64,000 bases of DNA from Clusia tigrina (taxonomy: Eukaryota; Arthropoda; Insecta; Diptera; Clusiidae). Numbering within the stretch: the first letter of the stretch is position 1; the number at the start of each line of letters is the position of its first letter. Shown piece after piece: positions 24,332-39,020 of this stretch. The DNA lies in the NCBI GenBank assembly GCA_920105625.2, contig CAKKTE020000077.1, positions 2,399,723-2,463,722 of the forward strand, read 5' to 3'. Under the pieces are notes generated by a model, which was given only the letters and a program-made list of their open reading frames with translations, was not told the origin of the DNA and did no database searches. The translations under genes and the position numbers were made by a program.

Positions 24332-26174
24332 TTAGTTGTGTGGTCTAATGTGGAACAATTTCAACAAATTATTATGCAGCTTTTTATTCTTGCCCTTAAT
24401 TGATACGACTGTTGTAACTGGTCTGCGGATTTCTGCTACTGAATACGGACCTATCCAAACAGGTAAAAATTTGTTTCTCCAAGCCTGATTCTTCATTAAT
24501 ACTTGGTCACCCACATGAAAAACTACTGGGTTTTGTACTGTTTCTATACCGATTAGTTGGTTTACTAATCGGTTGCCGATTCCTTGGGTGCAATACCGAA
24601 GGATCGTGATGATGACTTCAAGTGCAATACTGAAGTCTGATATCTCTTTGGGTAAAGTACCGAAAGAGTGTTGTGGCTAATCAAGTATTATTCTTGAATT
24701 AACCTTGTGGTTGATAATTGGCGACAAAGAAAACACTGTTGACTGTTTGACTTCAAAAGTATATCTCAATTTTTATTTATAAATTGATTGAATTTATATT
24801 ATAATTTTGATTACGCTAACAAAAAAAATATATTTGTGGTGTTTGCAATTATGTGCAAGGCACCAGCGTTTGTGCGTACGTAGGTCAAATTAATACTTTA
24901 GCCCGCACGTGTACGGAAATGCTGATGAGGCTTCACACGCTGTATATCCGTTCATCGGGTGTACTGCTTATTCTGCATTCACGAGCGGGCATTGGTGATG
25001 GGAATTGCTGATTGGAGTTTTGCGTTGGAGCAGGTACAAACAAGTACCTTGTTGTAGGCTTCCCTAGTTACTCGTTTAGCACAATCCTGGTTTTCTCTAA
25101 CCAATTCGTGCGCTCGCTGCAACTGATATTTTTGCACTTTATTGGGGTCATCAGCATTGCACACTGGCGCACATTTGAGCTTCAAATTCGCTGGCATGTT
25201 GAAATCAAACCCGTAGCGCGTCCTAAACGGAGTTTGCTTCGTTGATACATGCACAGTATTGTTGTGTACGTGCATTGCAGTGGTCAACCATTGATCCCAC
25301 TTCGAGCCGTCTTCCATGGCAAAACTGCGAAGGTACTCTAAACGGAGTTTGCTTCGTTGATACATGCACAGTATTATTGTGTACATGCATTCCAGTATCC
25401 CAATTCTAGCCGTCTTCCTTGATCCCAATTCGAGCAGTCTTCCTTGGCTAAACTGCGCAAGTACTCGGCCAGAGGTCGATGACTACGTTCCAATGACCCA
25501 TTCGCCTGTGGATGATATGGCGTTATATGCAATTGCTTGATTCCCAGTATTTTGCACGTTTTTGAGAATAGTTTTGATACAAAAGTTGAACCATTGTCGG
25601 TTATCAAGACCTTAGGTATGTAGTACCGTGCTACAATTTCGTCAAAGAATGCCTTGGCCACTGTACTTGCTTCAGCATCGGGTATAGCCACGCACACCAT
25701 ATACTTTGAGAAATCGCCCTGGAACGTCAAAATGTTTTTATTTGCTGAAACTGTCCGAGGTAAAATGCCTACAATATCCATATGAACTTTATCAAATGGC
25801 TGTTTTGGTGTCTCAGTTAAAACCATTGGCATCTTTGTTAGCCTTGAACTCTTATTGGCCTGACATTTCAGATATCTCTATACATACTTTTTTGTGTCTC
25901 TGAGCATACCTTTCCATCCGTATACTCGCCTAATTCTGTCATGGGTTTTCCAGAATCCCTGGTGTCCACCTAGAGGTGAATCATGGAAACCCTTTAACAC
26001 AGCCTGGATATCTTTTTTATCCTCCAGCCATTCCACATTACTGGCTGTTCGTTCATTGGCATCGAAACCTACATTGCTAACATCTCTTGTATAACCAATT
26101 TTATCTTCTTGCATTCTCTCGGCCTTCTTCTTCTCTGACTTTGCTTTGGCCCTCGTTTGCACTACTGATACCTT
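24332..26174 (-). pseudogene. integrase (right arm), split by a solo LTR
   Basis: Mirror of 21181-22515, with the same catalytic motifs and the same tandem duplication. The C-terminal domain is cut by the 504-bp LTR at 24539-25042. A few residue differences from the left arm are visible (for example K/Q near the core). Confidence 0.8.
24539..25042 (-). mobile_element. solo LTR, right arm only
   Basis: Begins TGTTTC and ends AAACA (5-bp inversion), flanked by GTAC on both sides (24535-24538 and 25044-25047, the latter after one base). The insert plus a 4-bp duplication is 508 bp, exactly the step in arm alignment (47355 to 46847). The left arm keeps the empty site around 22310. The strand is a guess from an AATAAA-type signal on the minus strand. 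It has no relative elsewhere in the window that I can see. Confidence 0.8.
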
Positions 26175-26769
26175 CTGTGACTGCGGTGCTCTGCTGAGTG
26201 CGTCCGCATTCAAATTCTTCTTCCCAGGTTGGTATATAATTTCAAAATCATATTCAGACAACTTGTGTCTGAACCTGGCTGGGCTAGGCGTTTGGTCTTT
26301 CAAATTGGCTATGCCTCTCAACGACTGGTGATCAGTGTATATCTTAAATGGGCGTCCTAGCAGATACGCCCTAAAATTCTTCGTATGGCTAGAAATTCCT
26401 TCTCTATTGTAGAGTATCTTTTCTCCGTATCGCTAAGCGCCCTGCTTGCGAATGCTATTGGTCGGTCATTACCGACTTCCCCTTGTGACAATACTGACCC
26501 TAATGCTTCATTGCTAGCATCAGCAGTCAACAAAAAAGTTTGCTCAAATTCGGGGTACGCCAAAATCGGTGGCGAGCTAATTATTTTTTTAGTATCTCGA
26601 ATGCTTGCTGACAGCTCTCTGTCCATTCGAACTTTGCTTCTTTTCGTAGCAACTTATTCACTGGCAACGCAATTCCGGCTAGTCCTTCCACGAACTTTCT
26701 GTAATAGTTCACTAGTCCTAGGAATGCTTGCACTTCCTTTCTATTCCTCGGAATTGCTATATTTTTAAA
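26175..26769 (-). pseudogene. RNase H (right arm)
   Basis: Mirror of 20586-21180 with the same frame breaks. Confidence 0.8.
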
Positions 26770-28534
26770 CGCATTCCACCTTCTGCTGGTCCGGCAGTGC
26801 TCCTGCCTCTGAGCAACGATGGCCTAAATAAACCTCCTCTCTTCGCAAAAATTGACACTTCTCCGTGTTCAATTTCAAACTCTGTTCTGGTAATTTGTGG
26901 AGCACCTTGCACAAGCGTTGCGAATGCTGCTGCAAGTTCTTCCCATAAATTAAAATATCATCGAGATATACAAAACAATCTAACCCTTGCAAGCATGTTA
27001 GCACATGGTTCATCAACCGTTGGAAGGTAGCCGGTGCTCCTGTTAATCCAAACGGCATTCTATTAAACTCATAATGCCCTAAACCGGTGCTGAACGCGAT
27101 TTTCTGCTTATCTTGGTTATCCACTAGAACTTGGTGGTAGCCACTCGCTAAATCAAGTGTAGAAAAATATCTACTGTATCCCAATTGATCCAAAATTTCC
27201 TCTATCCTTGGTATCGGGAACACTTGCTTGATAGTGGCGTCATTCAGTTTCCAAAAATCAACGACCATTCTCCACTTCTTCTGACCCTGAACACCTCCCT
27301 TCTTTGGTACCAAAATTATTGGTGAGTTCCAAGACGAGATACTCAGTGAAATTATGTTATCCTTTAATATTCCTTCCACTTGCCTATTTACTTCATCTTT
27401 GTGAGCCTGTGGATATCTGTACTGTTTCTGGTTAATTGGTGCTTGATCCACTCTAGTAGGTATTTCATGCTCCACCTCTGGTGTATATGTCAACTGGTCT
27501 CCTTCCAGCAAAAATATGTCATGGAATAACGCACAAATGGCTTCTATTGATGCCTTCTCTTCTGAATTTACGCTTGGGTCTAACTTCAGTGACTCTAGCA
27601 CTCTCTCCATTCTTTTCCTTATATCTACCTGCTTAATCTGATTAACCGATCTATAATTCGGTTCTTTAAAATTATCGTAACTATTAAACTTAGGCCTAAA
27701 ATCTTCATCCATCAGGTAGTCCTTTTCTGAGGCGTTGATTATGTGCGTTATGGTCTCTCCCATATACACACCCTCCGCTAGCTGCTGCTTGCGCAAAACA
27801 ACAGTCCTATGTCTCGTATTTACACGCCTAGTAACTACTCTGGTTGACCTTGCATTCACTACCTCCAGACAATTCTTAACCTTATTCACGGTTCCTTCCT
27901 GCCATGGCTTTAATGGAATAGTAAGGATTCTATTCTTATTATCATCATAAAATGATAACTGCTTTTCTAGCGCATCCAGTATGGTGCGGCCACAGAGATT
28001 ATCGCGGCCAATTATCCCATCGGCCGGGATACGTTCCCTATCCAATTGCACTGCGTGCACTCTAAAACTCATTCCCTTAACTTCACTGTGCCCTATTTTG
28101 AGCGACCCCAGTGTCCTGATGCATCCTCCGATCGCTCCATTAAGCGTTTTTACATCCTTTGGGTTAACAACTAGTCCTTTCCGTAAAACACTAGATTTTA
28201 CGAGGCTGGTGTCCGCCCCCGAGTCTACCAAAAGCACTAGCTTTCCACTAGCTGCCTCCTTGCAGGGTATCTAAATAAAAGCATCACCTATCCTGCTCAC
28301 AACGAAACAACGCCCTTTTGATTCCAAAATGGACGCGTATCTACTTCCTAACTCTTCAAATTGTTTTCTCCATGCACCACAGTTATCCTTTACAATCCTA
28401 TACTCCCTCAAAATTACCGTGAATATCTTAACTATACATCCTCGTACCACGTACGCAGCGATAGGCCTATACTCTCTAACCTTATTAAACCTTAATCTAA
28501 GTACTAGAATCATCACAGTTACTCAAATCAACAC
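26765..28534 (-). pseudogene. protease and reverse transcriptase (right arm)
   Basis: Mirror of 18821-20590. The 490-residue translation from 28237 is identical to the left arm, including protease VDSGAD and RT YLDD. It ends at the same frameshift. Confidence 0.85.
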
Positions 28535-28821
28535 GCAATCAAAAAAATTTTCCCAGAGAGACTCTTACTCCTCCGTATCTTGAACCATTGTTCTTACATT
28601 ACTCGGTACGTGGTATTGGAGAGCTTCTTGCTCCTCCTTCTTCTGGACTGTAATTCTTACATTAACAGTCACACGTACTTCCGGCCTAACTATTATTTCC
28701 TTTCTTTTGGCTTCCCAGTCTACTGGCCTCGACTGGGCCGCTGGAAGTTTTCCTGGTTTCTTTGTTGGATTTGTCTATCCCAAAATTCCGCTGCCCGATG
28801 TCCTATTCATCCACATGAGAA

Positions 28822-29792
28822 TCATCTCAACCCCTGTTGGGTGTTGCCTATCCTTGGTTCACTTCTGGAATTCCAATATGATCGCTGCTGACCACTCCCA
28901 GTGTTGAAAGGATTTCTTCCTTTGTTAATTCCTTCCGTTGAATTAACTCGGGGACTACTACCCCTGCTGTCCCTTAAGGGTGGATGCGGGCGCCTCGTAC
29001 CTGGCTTCCTTCTACTTTGATCCCATTTAGTGTTTACTTGGCACTGTCTACTTGCCTCATGACCATATGTTTGGAACTCCATACAGTAGGGCGTGTTTTT
29101 GCGTGTAACGCATTCATCCCTTGTATGACCTGGCTTACGGCAGAACGAACATGTGGGTGTCCTCTGTACAAACTCCCTGTGCGGATTTCTCGGATTCGCG
29201 GCTCTGCTGTCGGAGACACCGGGGTTATCCGCTCTTCTGTATATGTTTGGGACTGAATTACTTCCTTCTCTATCCATGACAGCGGCAGCTAAACTGTCCT
29301 GTCTATTTTCGAATATATGTATCTCCCCCAAACCGGCCGTACTCCGTTCCACGAGTACTTGCGCTCTAATTGCTTCTTCTACCAATTCCTCCAGATTTTC
29401 TGTTCTGTTATTCAGCATATGAATCTTTAGAGTGGAGTGGCGGAGTTCCACAACGAAAGTTGTTAACACCGACTTGTCAACTTCGTATAATAATGCTGTA
29501 TCACCAATCTGAACTTGGTCAACCAGTCCCGTATTAAACCGTTGACATATAGCGGATAATCCTTGGCAAAGTACTCCTTGTTACCACAACAGTCCTTAAA
29601 ATTTAAGAACTCCTCGTTGTTATAATTGAATGTCTTCAACAAGGCTTCTAGTTCCGCTATGCGTTTATGGTAATACTCGCTGCTCTTTCGTGCCTTATTA
29701 TCCTTCCTATAATTCCTGATTCTCTTATGCATTGCTTCGCTCTGCAGCTTTTGAGCTTCCAGCAATCTTATAGCTTCTCTTGGCGTTTCCAT
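28822..29792 (-). pseudogene. gag (right arm)
   Basis: Mirror of 17563-18533, with the same two overlapping frames (29463-29792 and 28822-29469) and the same zinc knuckle. The interval 28535-28821 is decayed pre-protease sequence. Confidence 0.75.
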
Positions 29793-31387
29793 AGACCGAA
29801 CAAATTCTTATCTATGAAGTTGTGAATTCCAAAATCAAATTCCATAAATGATAAATGCTACAAAGTTGTTTCCTTTTTTTTATTTAAACTTTATTAATCA
29901 ATAAATACTTATTTTAAATAGTGGTGACACTTAAACTAACAAATTAATTGCTTAACAATGATACTATTCTTATAGCATCCCACGTCTCTTGTATTGCTGC
30001 TCCTCCAATTGGCGTACCTCTTGCCACAATTTATTTGCCTGCTCCCACGGCATAGGGACCTTCACAGTTTCTTGCTCTTTAAGTATCTATCTTAAATACG
30101 CCAATCGCTTCCGTTCCCGCTTTTGCTCTCCTCCTCTTTTCCTAATTCCAAACCGCTTTCCGTTGTTAAGTAACGACGTTATGTCCTCCAGCTGTCGTTC
30201 CTTGTTTCGAGGTTCGCTTCCCAAATTTGTTTTCTTTAAAATCAAAGAAAAATCGAGGTTTAACATGGAACTCTTCCAGGTACAATCGATGGATCAATAT
30301 TATATCCAATATAGACAACTAAAATTTGCCACATCACGTAACTTTCACTTTGCTTTGATTATGTTCTCACTAAACACGATTTTGAATCTACTATTCTTTT
30401 TCATTAAGCGAAAATTTATGATTTCATATAAATACTAAAACGAGAAATAGTATACCAATAAATTTTAAGATTTATTATTTAATAAAACAAACAATATTCC
30501 ACACAGGAAGACAACTGTAGTGTAGTGCCGCGGAAAAAATAAAATTACTAGTATAAAAACTATACTCAATTAATTGCGCAACTACTGAAGGTAAATACTA
30601 ATTATTTACCATATTTCGCTATGAACCCATTTTAGCAATGTTATTGGTTTCACGAAATTATTTTCAATACTTTCCTCTCTATCAAATTAAATTTCCAAAT
30701 ACAAAAAACAATTATAGCACTACTGACACATTCCCATTTCAGTAAAATGCTTTGTTAATTTGCTTTGCTTCTCCAAGCAAAATATTATATTTTCAATCGT
30801 AGTTACTGAACTACTCAAAATTTGACGAAACAAACCGTGTTGTAAGTATTTCTTGAATTATTATTGCCTAATTCCTAAAGCTTACTATGTCAAATAATTA
30901 AATTACTGTATTTTGATCTTCAGACAACATCAATTTCAGCAATTTAAATTAAAAACAATTCGCATGTCTCCAATATATACGAGTATATAGTAATAGAATT
31001 CAAAAATAATATAAATGAATAAAAGATTAATTAGAACTCTTTATAAACAATACAAATGTCCCTATCAACAAACACATACGAATCCCCTACAAAGAAATAT
31101 CCTCACAACTAGGATGAACATACATAGACCGTCCGATCATACTGACGGTTTATAGTTGCCATTCAAAGCTGCGTGCAACAGCGCGAACGCGCCTATAGGT
31201 TGCGACTTCTTTGACCAGCGCTACGGGGCCTTCAGGGTCGCAGAAGTATCTACTTAAATTTCGCTACTATACACTCTATTCACCATTATTTTACACAATG
31301 ACATATTATTCCTAGGATCCTTTGCATTCGTTGCAGGATGCTTCACTGCTTCAGGGTTCCTTGCCCTGGGATTCCTCCTGTAGGTCC
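29793..31387 (-). other. leader of the gypsy-like element (right arm)
   Basis: Mirror of 15967-17562, with no clear gene. Confidence 0.4.
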
Positions 31388-31405
31388 TTAAGACCGGCTG
31401 CGCCA
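31388..31405 (-). promoter_or_regulatory. primer-binding site (right arm)
   Basis: Mirror of 15949-15966, with the same sequence. Confidence 0.6.
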
Positions 31406-31408
31406 AAA

Positions 31409-31880
31409 TGTTGGGGTCCTTTGTTGCTTGTCGGGAGACGTCCATTCTCGGTTCGCTGGGCGCGTGGCTGGAAACTTCAAGACACTCTTTGAAATAAAAC
31501 ACTAACTCACTTTCAAATTCAAAGATAATAAGCAAATTTATTCTTAAAATACTATTTCTTATATACTATTTCCCAACAGTAATCTCAGTCTGTAAACTGA
31601 CCTTTCTGGTGTTCCAGTTCCGCACCTGCTAATTGGTGTCAATTGGTCAAGCCAACTGACCTACTGTAAAAGTATCGATGGTGCATTCTAAATTACAATG
31701 CCCTTCGTCGACTCGACTGCGGAACACAGATAATATTAATTTAAAATACTTAGACCCTAAAAGTATGTGTTACTCTTCAATATCTTTAGAACATGCTAAT
31801 CCCACAGAATGTGTGGCATCTGTTAGGAGTCGGTGCTGTGAGTCAACTACTCGTAGGTAGCTTGATTGTAACTCATAACA
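31409..31880 (-). repeat. 5' LTR of gypsy-like element, family A (right arm)
   Basis: Mirror of 15474-15945, with termini TGTTA and CAACA on the minus strand. Confidence 0.85.
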
Positions 31881-32204
31881 CGGCGGCGTGCATCAATGAA
31901 GAAAAATATGCGCTATGCGAAGGAGGTCATGCAGCTGGCAGCTCCCGCTTTATGGCACGTCAAAAGGCAGAAAGGTGGGCGATGAAAATTGTCCAACTCA
32001 ATCTTACACTGCATTGCGGCACAGGACTTGATGCGTGAAACCGGTTACGAGCGGCAGTTCGACCTTGCCCTCATAAGCGAACAACACCACAACGTGAGAG
32101 GATGCCACTGGATACCGGACGCGAGCAGCAAAGCGGCGTTATGGACACTTGGAGATAGGATGTACCAAAACAAACCGAATGCACTTAACTCTGGTTTCAC
32201 TTAA
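31881..32204 (+). pseudogene. R1/LOA-type ORF1 end and endonuclease start (right arm)
   Basis: Mirror of 15150-15473. The knuckle segment runs 31886-31950 and the endonuclease start about 31981-32200, with the same one-base frameshift after Q-L-N-L. Confidence 0.7.
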
Positions 32205-32828
32205 GAATTTTCGGTTTAAAAATCAGCTTAAGTCTAGAAAAGCAGCAGTATTTATATGCTTTTCGTTACAATTTTTCTAATCCAAAGGCTTGTTTATTTA
32301 ATAGCAGGCCAATGGTGTGAAAATAATATGTTCCTTTTTATTATATAAAAGCTTGTTGGAGATTTTATTTGTTATTGTTATTAATTTCTTTGTAATTGCT
32401 CGATTGTAATTAATCGTTCTTATTTCATATAAATTTTATGTTACAAGGTATATCGTATAAAAATTGAGCCGCCCTAATGTTTCAAATTATTATAAAGGGC
32501 ATCGCAACAATAACAACACAAAGTAAATGTTAATATCATTAGTTGCGCTTTGTGTCGCTGTTCTTGTTCGTCTTAGTATGGTCCGCTAACTTAGTATTTT
32601 TGTTGTTGTTGTTCTAACGCATCGAACCATTTTACTGATGCGAAAAGATTTACATATGTACATACATGCATATGTAAATAACAATTAGGTTTTTTGGCTC
32701 TTTATCGTTTTAACGACAGCATCAAAAAGAAGAAAAAGGTTTTCAAGAAGTCAAGGGTAAAACAAGCGATAACTGCCGTGCTGCTTAAATCGTTTTTATT
32801 AAGATAGTGACCTGTCTCAGCATTAACT
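32205..32828. other. non-coding AT-rich stretch (right arm)
   Basis: Mirror of 14527-15149, with nothing recognised. Confidence 0.5.
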
Positions 32829-33185
32829 AGTTAACTTAAATAAATATTAAGTATTTGCTACATTTAAATAAATAAAGTTCTAGTTTAAGTTCATCACAAT
32901 TGAAATCGGGACTTAAGTGTTTTATTTTGTGGCTTGCTCAGTGCGCCGAAATAGCTCGTACAAGCTATTTAAAAGCCCTGATGACAACTTAAATATTTAT
33001 TATCCTATTGCAGGGCAATAGTTTGCAATTAGCTACCACTTAAGAGACTTGGTGACAATTTTATTTAGATTGATATATTTCGTTTATTATTGAAATATTT
33101 ATATTTGATTTGTTTATATTAGCGTCTTAATGGAATGCGCGTTAGAGTGCTTTAGAGTGCTTTAGGCTGCTTTCATGTGTTAACT
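32829..33185 (-). repeat. 3' LTR of the errantivirus-like element (right arm)
   Basis: Mirror of 14170-14526, AGTTAAC...GTTAACT on the minus strand. Confidence 0.75.
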
Positions 33186-33213
33186 CCCCCCCTTCTTAAA
33201 AATTACGTCCCGA

Positions 33214-34240
33214 ATTTCAGTGTTGTGTTTTATTTATTCCTGCTATTGCTTCTTGTATTAAAATTTGACTCATGATTTCTCGTTGTTGTTTAAGTTTCAA
33301 AGTTATATATTTAGATGCAAAATATAAGAATATCAATGTTGCAATTGCTATTGTTAAAATTATTAACTAATTTACTGTTTTTCCGATCTGTAGAGAAGGG
33401 ATTTTTTAATATTCTCTATATCAAAAGCATTCTCTGTTGTAATTTGTCCAATTCGTATTATTTCCACTGGTTCGCTTATGTGGATTTGTTGAAGGCTCCT
33501 TTGTTTATTATTATAAAATGTTTCGTTATTGATTTTAGTCCAGTTTTTGAAATGTATTAAATATGTTCCATTAACAGAAATTGTTCTGCCAATGGAAATG
33601 ATTCTTTATGATTATTTAAAAAATTAGTTATACAAGTGTCAACCAAACTTCTTTTACAAATATTATTGATTAAGTGTTTATTACAATGTGTAGCTACTTC
33701 ATATTTTCCATTACACAAATATACAAAATCATTTGGAATATAAAGTTTTTCATTATTATGTGGCACTGCTCTTACAATATAGCTTTTACATATTTGTTTT
33801 ATTATGGGATATTTTATAAGAATTACAATTGTGTTCTTACTTTGATAAATTCTAAATTTAGATTCGTTTAACAAATCGATCAAGGAAATGTCCTTATGGT
33901 CATTAGATATAATTCTTTTTACATCTGTTTCATCTAAAATTAATGTATTTAAAGTTTTAAGTCTAGCTAATATTACTGTTTGAATAATATTTTCAAGCTC
34001 TAATATTACAATTATTTTAAAATTGGCTTTATTAATTTGTTCGGTTAAATGTTTTACCTGTTCGATTACTTTTTTATTAATTTGATTTTGTTTATTGTTA
34101 TTTTCAATAATTTCTTGGACCTTTAATAGAGCATCATGAGAATTATCATAATCAGGCGTGCCTGCTATCCATTTCCAAATCGTTCCCAAAAAGTTTATAT
34201 TTCTTTTGCTTAAATGATGTATTTTTAGTTGATTCAGCAA
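33214..34240 (-). pseudogene. errantivirus-like env, C-terminal part (right arm)
   Basis: Mirror of 13079-14141. The frame is open over 227 codons (33557-34240), longer than in the left arm, because the left-arm TGA and one-base loss are absent here. However, 36 bp are missing around 34010, and a one-base change near 33595 ends the frame early. The membrane segment follows in another frame. Comparing both arms shows independent decay. Confidence 0.7.
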
Positions 34241-34707
34241 GCTTTGAATTTTTTAACATCAATTTCAGTATTATTTCTAAAGGAGCATCAATTGCTGAAT
34301 GCGAAATACGCATACCGAATAAACAAGACGGTATGTGAGCAGAGCGAAGAGAGCACAGGCAGGTACAGAAAGAAATACTGCAATGCTAAAAAATAATAAT
34401 AAACCAAGGGCGTATGTGCTCAAAGCACATACGAAAAATTGGTACAGCGCATAGGGCTTAAGCAAATAAAAATTATGAAAGCTTAAAGAATTTAGTGGTG
34501 CGTGTAAATGTGCGCAGCAGATACAGTGCGAGTTGTGTGCAGAGAATATGCGCAGGCAAGCACTATACGACGCAGCCATAGAGATGCGCATTATGCTGCG
34601 TTATGGCTGCCGCCTTGCTGGCGCGTGCTTGGTGCTGCGATTTCTGCCAGTGGCCGTGTAAAATAGTGCAGTTATTGGACCTACAAGTGTGGAAATATCA
34701 AGTGTGC

Positions 34708-34845
<138 letters not shown>

Positions 34846-34896
34846 AATATATATTCGTATATATAAGTTAGCAACATACACGTTGCATGTCTTTGG

Positions 34897-35134
34897 CGCC
34901 ATGCGCTAGCGCAGCGGTGCAAAGCACTGTACGAAATGTGCTGCAACAGGGTCTGCTGCCATCCGCTGCCATCAGCTGCGCAAGGGCACGATAGACGATG
35001 CTGGTTCTCGGTACGCGAGAAAACATATGAAAAGAGCATTGGCGCCATGCGCTTGCGCAGCAGTACAAAGCATTGTACAAAATGCGCGGCACAGCTGCTA
35101 CGCGTAGATACGGTAGACGGTGATGGTTCTCGGT
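34897..35134. repeat. VNTR, two units (right arm)
   Basis: Mirror of 12062-12445 with one unit fewer. Confidence 0.85.
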
Positions 35135-35400
35135 GCCGGAGGAATTGGCGAGACATGTGTTGTATGTCGGTGCCGCCAAGCCCAGCCGTGAAACGCTGTC
35201 GCGCAATGCCGCCTCAAAGCGCAGTCACCATGAGATTGTCGGCGGCGAAAAGGTATAAAAAGAACCCGAGTACGAGAGCTCGCATCTTTTGATAGACTAG
35301 AGCTCGAAGGAGAAGGACGAGTAAAATAATAAAATATTGAAATAAAAATTAAATATATATATTTCTATTATTAAAAGATTTTGCTCAGGTGAGTATTTAA

Positions 35401-35402
<2 letters not shown>

Positions 35403-35446
<44 letters not shown>
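35403..35446. repeat. (TA)n microsatellite (right arm)
   Basis: About 44 bp, shorter than the left-arm copy at 11732-11793. Confidence 0.9.
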
Positions 35447-35451
<5 letters not shown>

Positions 35452-35578
35452 TTGCATGACATTTGACACAATAAAACTATACTTATGCTAACAAAGTTAA
35501 CTAAAATACATAATTATAAAAGAGTCAAATATCGCTCCTAGTATATATATATACTCGTATATTGGTGCAAATAATTTC

Positions 35579-35804
35579 GTGTTAGTGAGCGAATACACCA
35601 ATGTGGTTATTCGGCTCAAAAAAGTAAATAAGAGCGAGCATTTGTGCAAATAATTTCGTGCTAGTGAGCGAATAATCCAATTTGATTATTCGGCTCAGGA
35701 ATTTAAATAAGAGCGTGCTTTAGTACTGAGATTCTGAGCTAAGTGGGTGAATAAACCAGGGCGGTTATTCGACTAAAAAAATTTTAAAGTATAAATATGC
35801 AGTG
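35579..35804. repeat. three tandem ~78-bp units (right arm)
   Basis: Units begin near 35579, 35658 and 35736 and share a gagcgaataa core and an attcggctca core. Confidence 0.7.
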
Positions 35805-35903
35805 TTGGCACGTCTGCACAAGGAACAAGGAGGAAACAGTTATTTCTTCTTTTAAAATTAATTGATGTTTCTTCTTTTCAACAACCAACAGAGCAACGAC
35901 AAG

Positions 35904-36027
35904 ATGAGCTACAAGCAACACCAGTCGGCCTACAACGCCATCCGAAGAGCAGCAGAGGACGTCAAAGCTGACGAGTTTGGGCGACTAGGGCTTGATGAAG
36001 CCAAGGTGCGGTTGGCTCGTTTGGAGC
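35904..36027 (+). pseudogene. BEL/Pao gag N-terminus (right arm)
   Basis: Mirror of 11124-11247. The open frame starts upstream at 35862 and runs on to 36293, but past 36027 it reads transposon sequence, so the 143-residue frame is a gag-transposon chimera. A target-duplication copy, GTTTGGAGC, is at 36019-36027. Confidence 0.55.
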
Positions 36028-37221
36028 AAAGACAATATACTATAAGACGTTACATTGCTCTCTTCACTCAGCGAAATGAGTTAAAAAACCGTGGCTGCCT
36101 ATTGGACCAAAACCCGAAGTGTGCAAAGGCAAAACATGTCGAAACACATTCTGTTGTTTGCGTTCTATATGAGCGTGTGTGTTTACTCCATGTGCGAATG
36201 TTTGTATGCTTCCTTTCATGTTTACGGCATGCATATGTGTGGATGGATATGAATGCAAAAATGTTATTTATTTATTTGTTGGAATTGGAATGAAAACGAA
36301 TTTCAATCATAGCAATCGAAGACGAGGCATTATAACTAATTATGGGAATATTTTTAAAATTTATATTGTAAATTAGTAAAAAAAAAGAAAAAATTGGTGT
36401 ATAAAATTAATAAATAATAATATGTATTTACATATTTAATTTATTGTTTTATCCCCAAAAAAGCCACCATCGAATTGCACAGCAAAACTTCATGGCTGCA
36501 CCAGAAGGTGCATAGCACCAATAAAAAATATTTTTTTATCTTTAATAACACCAATGTGATTAACTTACATATATGCATATCCATACATACAGATCAATGT
36601 ACATATGTATGTATGTATGCACATATTTGTCTTCTGATCATTTGTCAGGTAGCGAATTGTGCCATAAAAAGAATGAAATGAAATGAAAATAAAGCGCCTT
36701 TTTGTCTGGATTGGAGTTTTTGTTGTATGATGTGTGGTGTGGCTTCTTTAAATATAAAGTGAAGCAGAATTAGAATTCAATTTGTCATGAAGTTTTGGAT
36801 ACATATGTCAATATTTTCAGTATGGACAAATATCAGCACAATTTACTCTTTCGATCTTATATTTCATATTTTCGCTTTAGCAGCATGTGATCAAACATTT
36901 TTTGAGTCTATCCGAAGAAAGAATAATTATGCACAAAAAACCAATTTTACTAAAATTAGTGTTAATATTTTAATATTCATATGTGCGTCTATTGCCCATT
37001 CCATTAGAAAATGTATCTAAATAATTTATAGATTAAGGGTACATTCAACAAAATCAGGATTTTAAACGATTTTTTTTTACTTTATCAGATCAGCTTAAAA
37101 TACTATTACCACACTCTATTACAAATTAAACCACTCGTACGTACATGAATATGTGCATACATATCTATAAACACTGATTCTCCGCATTTATATAGTATAT
37201 GCTGTTCATGTTTGAAGTAAA

Positions 37222-37224
<3 letters not shown>
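36028..37224. mobile_element. partial DNA transposon (right arm end)
   Basis: Starts with the 37-bp terminal repeat (36028-36064) and continues as the mirror of 9930-11123. It stops at 37224, where the palindrome ends. The other half of the element (mirror of 8219-9929) is absent. Confidence 0.8.
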
Positions 37225-38173
<949 letters not shown>

Positions 38174-38459
38174 AAAAAATTAAGGAGATAATAGTCCAGT
38201 TTGGTTCAATTCTGATATTGCTAAATTAATTCGACAAAAAAAACAGCTTGGAAGCGATACTGGAGAGTAAGATGTCAACAAGCCTGCATCAACTACAGAA
38301 GAATATGTGCCAAAGTTAAGAGGCAATCCAAAAAAGCCAATTATATAATTTGGACACATTTTTGAAATAACTTTAACCCAATGATGGATATTAGGATTCT
38401 GTGGAAGAAGGTGAAGAACATATGAACTGCTAGAGTATCAAATTTTCCGTCTATATTTC

Positions 38460-39018
38460 TTCAAAATAATATCATAACTCACCCGAAAGAGATTGCTGAT
38501 ATATTCGCAAAATTTTGGAGCTCCATTAGTTCTAATGACTACTTTAATCGTGATTTAATTACTAAGAAACTAGCAATAGACATTGACTTATGGCCTGATA
38601 TTACTCCTGAAATCACAAATGTAACCAAAGAGGTCACTCTTTCTAAGCTTAGCTCCGTTCTGAACAGTTGCAAACGTACCACTCCGTGTACAGATAAAAT
38701 CACATATTCTATGATTAAAAATGCACTCTACAGCAACATTATTGTAACAGGTATTTTTCCGCATGACTGGAGAAATGCGGTTTTATTGCCTATACCTAAA
38801 CCTGGAAAAAATCCTAATCTGCTTGAAGGATACCGTCCCATAATGTTGTTACCAGTGCTATCCAAAACTTTAGAAAAAATAATTTCAAAGCGTATATTGA
38901 CATATTCAAAAGAAAAACTATTACGAGAACAGCATTCATTTTTAGGAAATTATGGTGTACACACCTTATGTCATCAATTAGAATCCCAGCTTAAAGAAAA
39001 TTTTAAGAAAAGAACACA
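38460..39018 (+). pseudogene. I-like reverse transcriptase, N-terminal blocks
   Basis: Helical lead-in, then D-K-I-T-Y-S-M-I-K, P-I-P-K-P-G-K-N-P, and Y-R-P-I-M-L-L-P-V-L-S-K at 38795-38868, then R-E-Q-H. The frame runs straight into the mariner at 39019. Confidence 0.75.
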
Positions 39019-39020
39019 TA

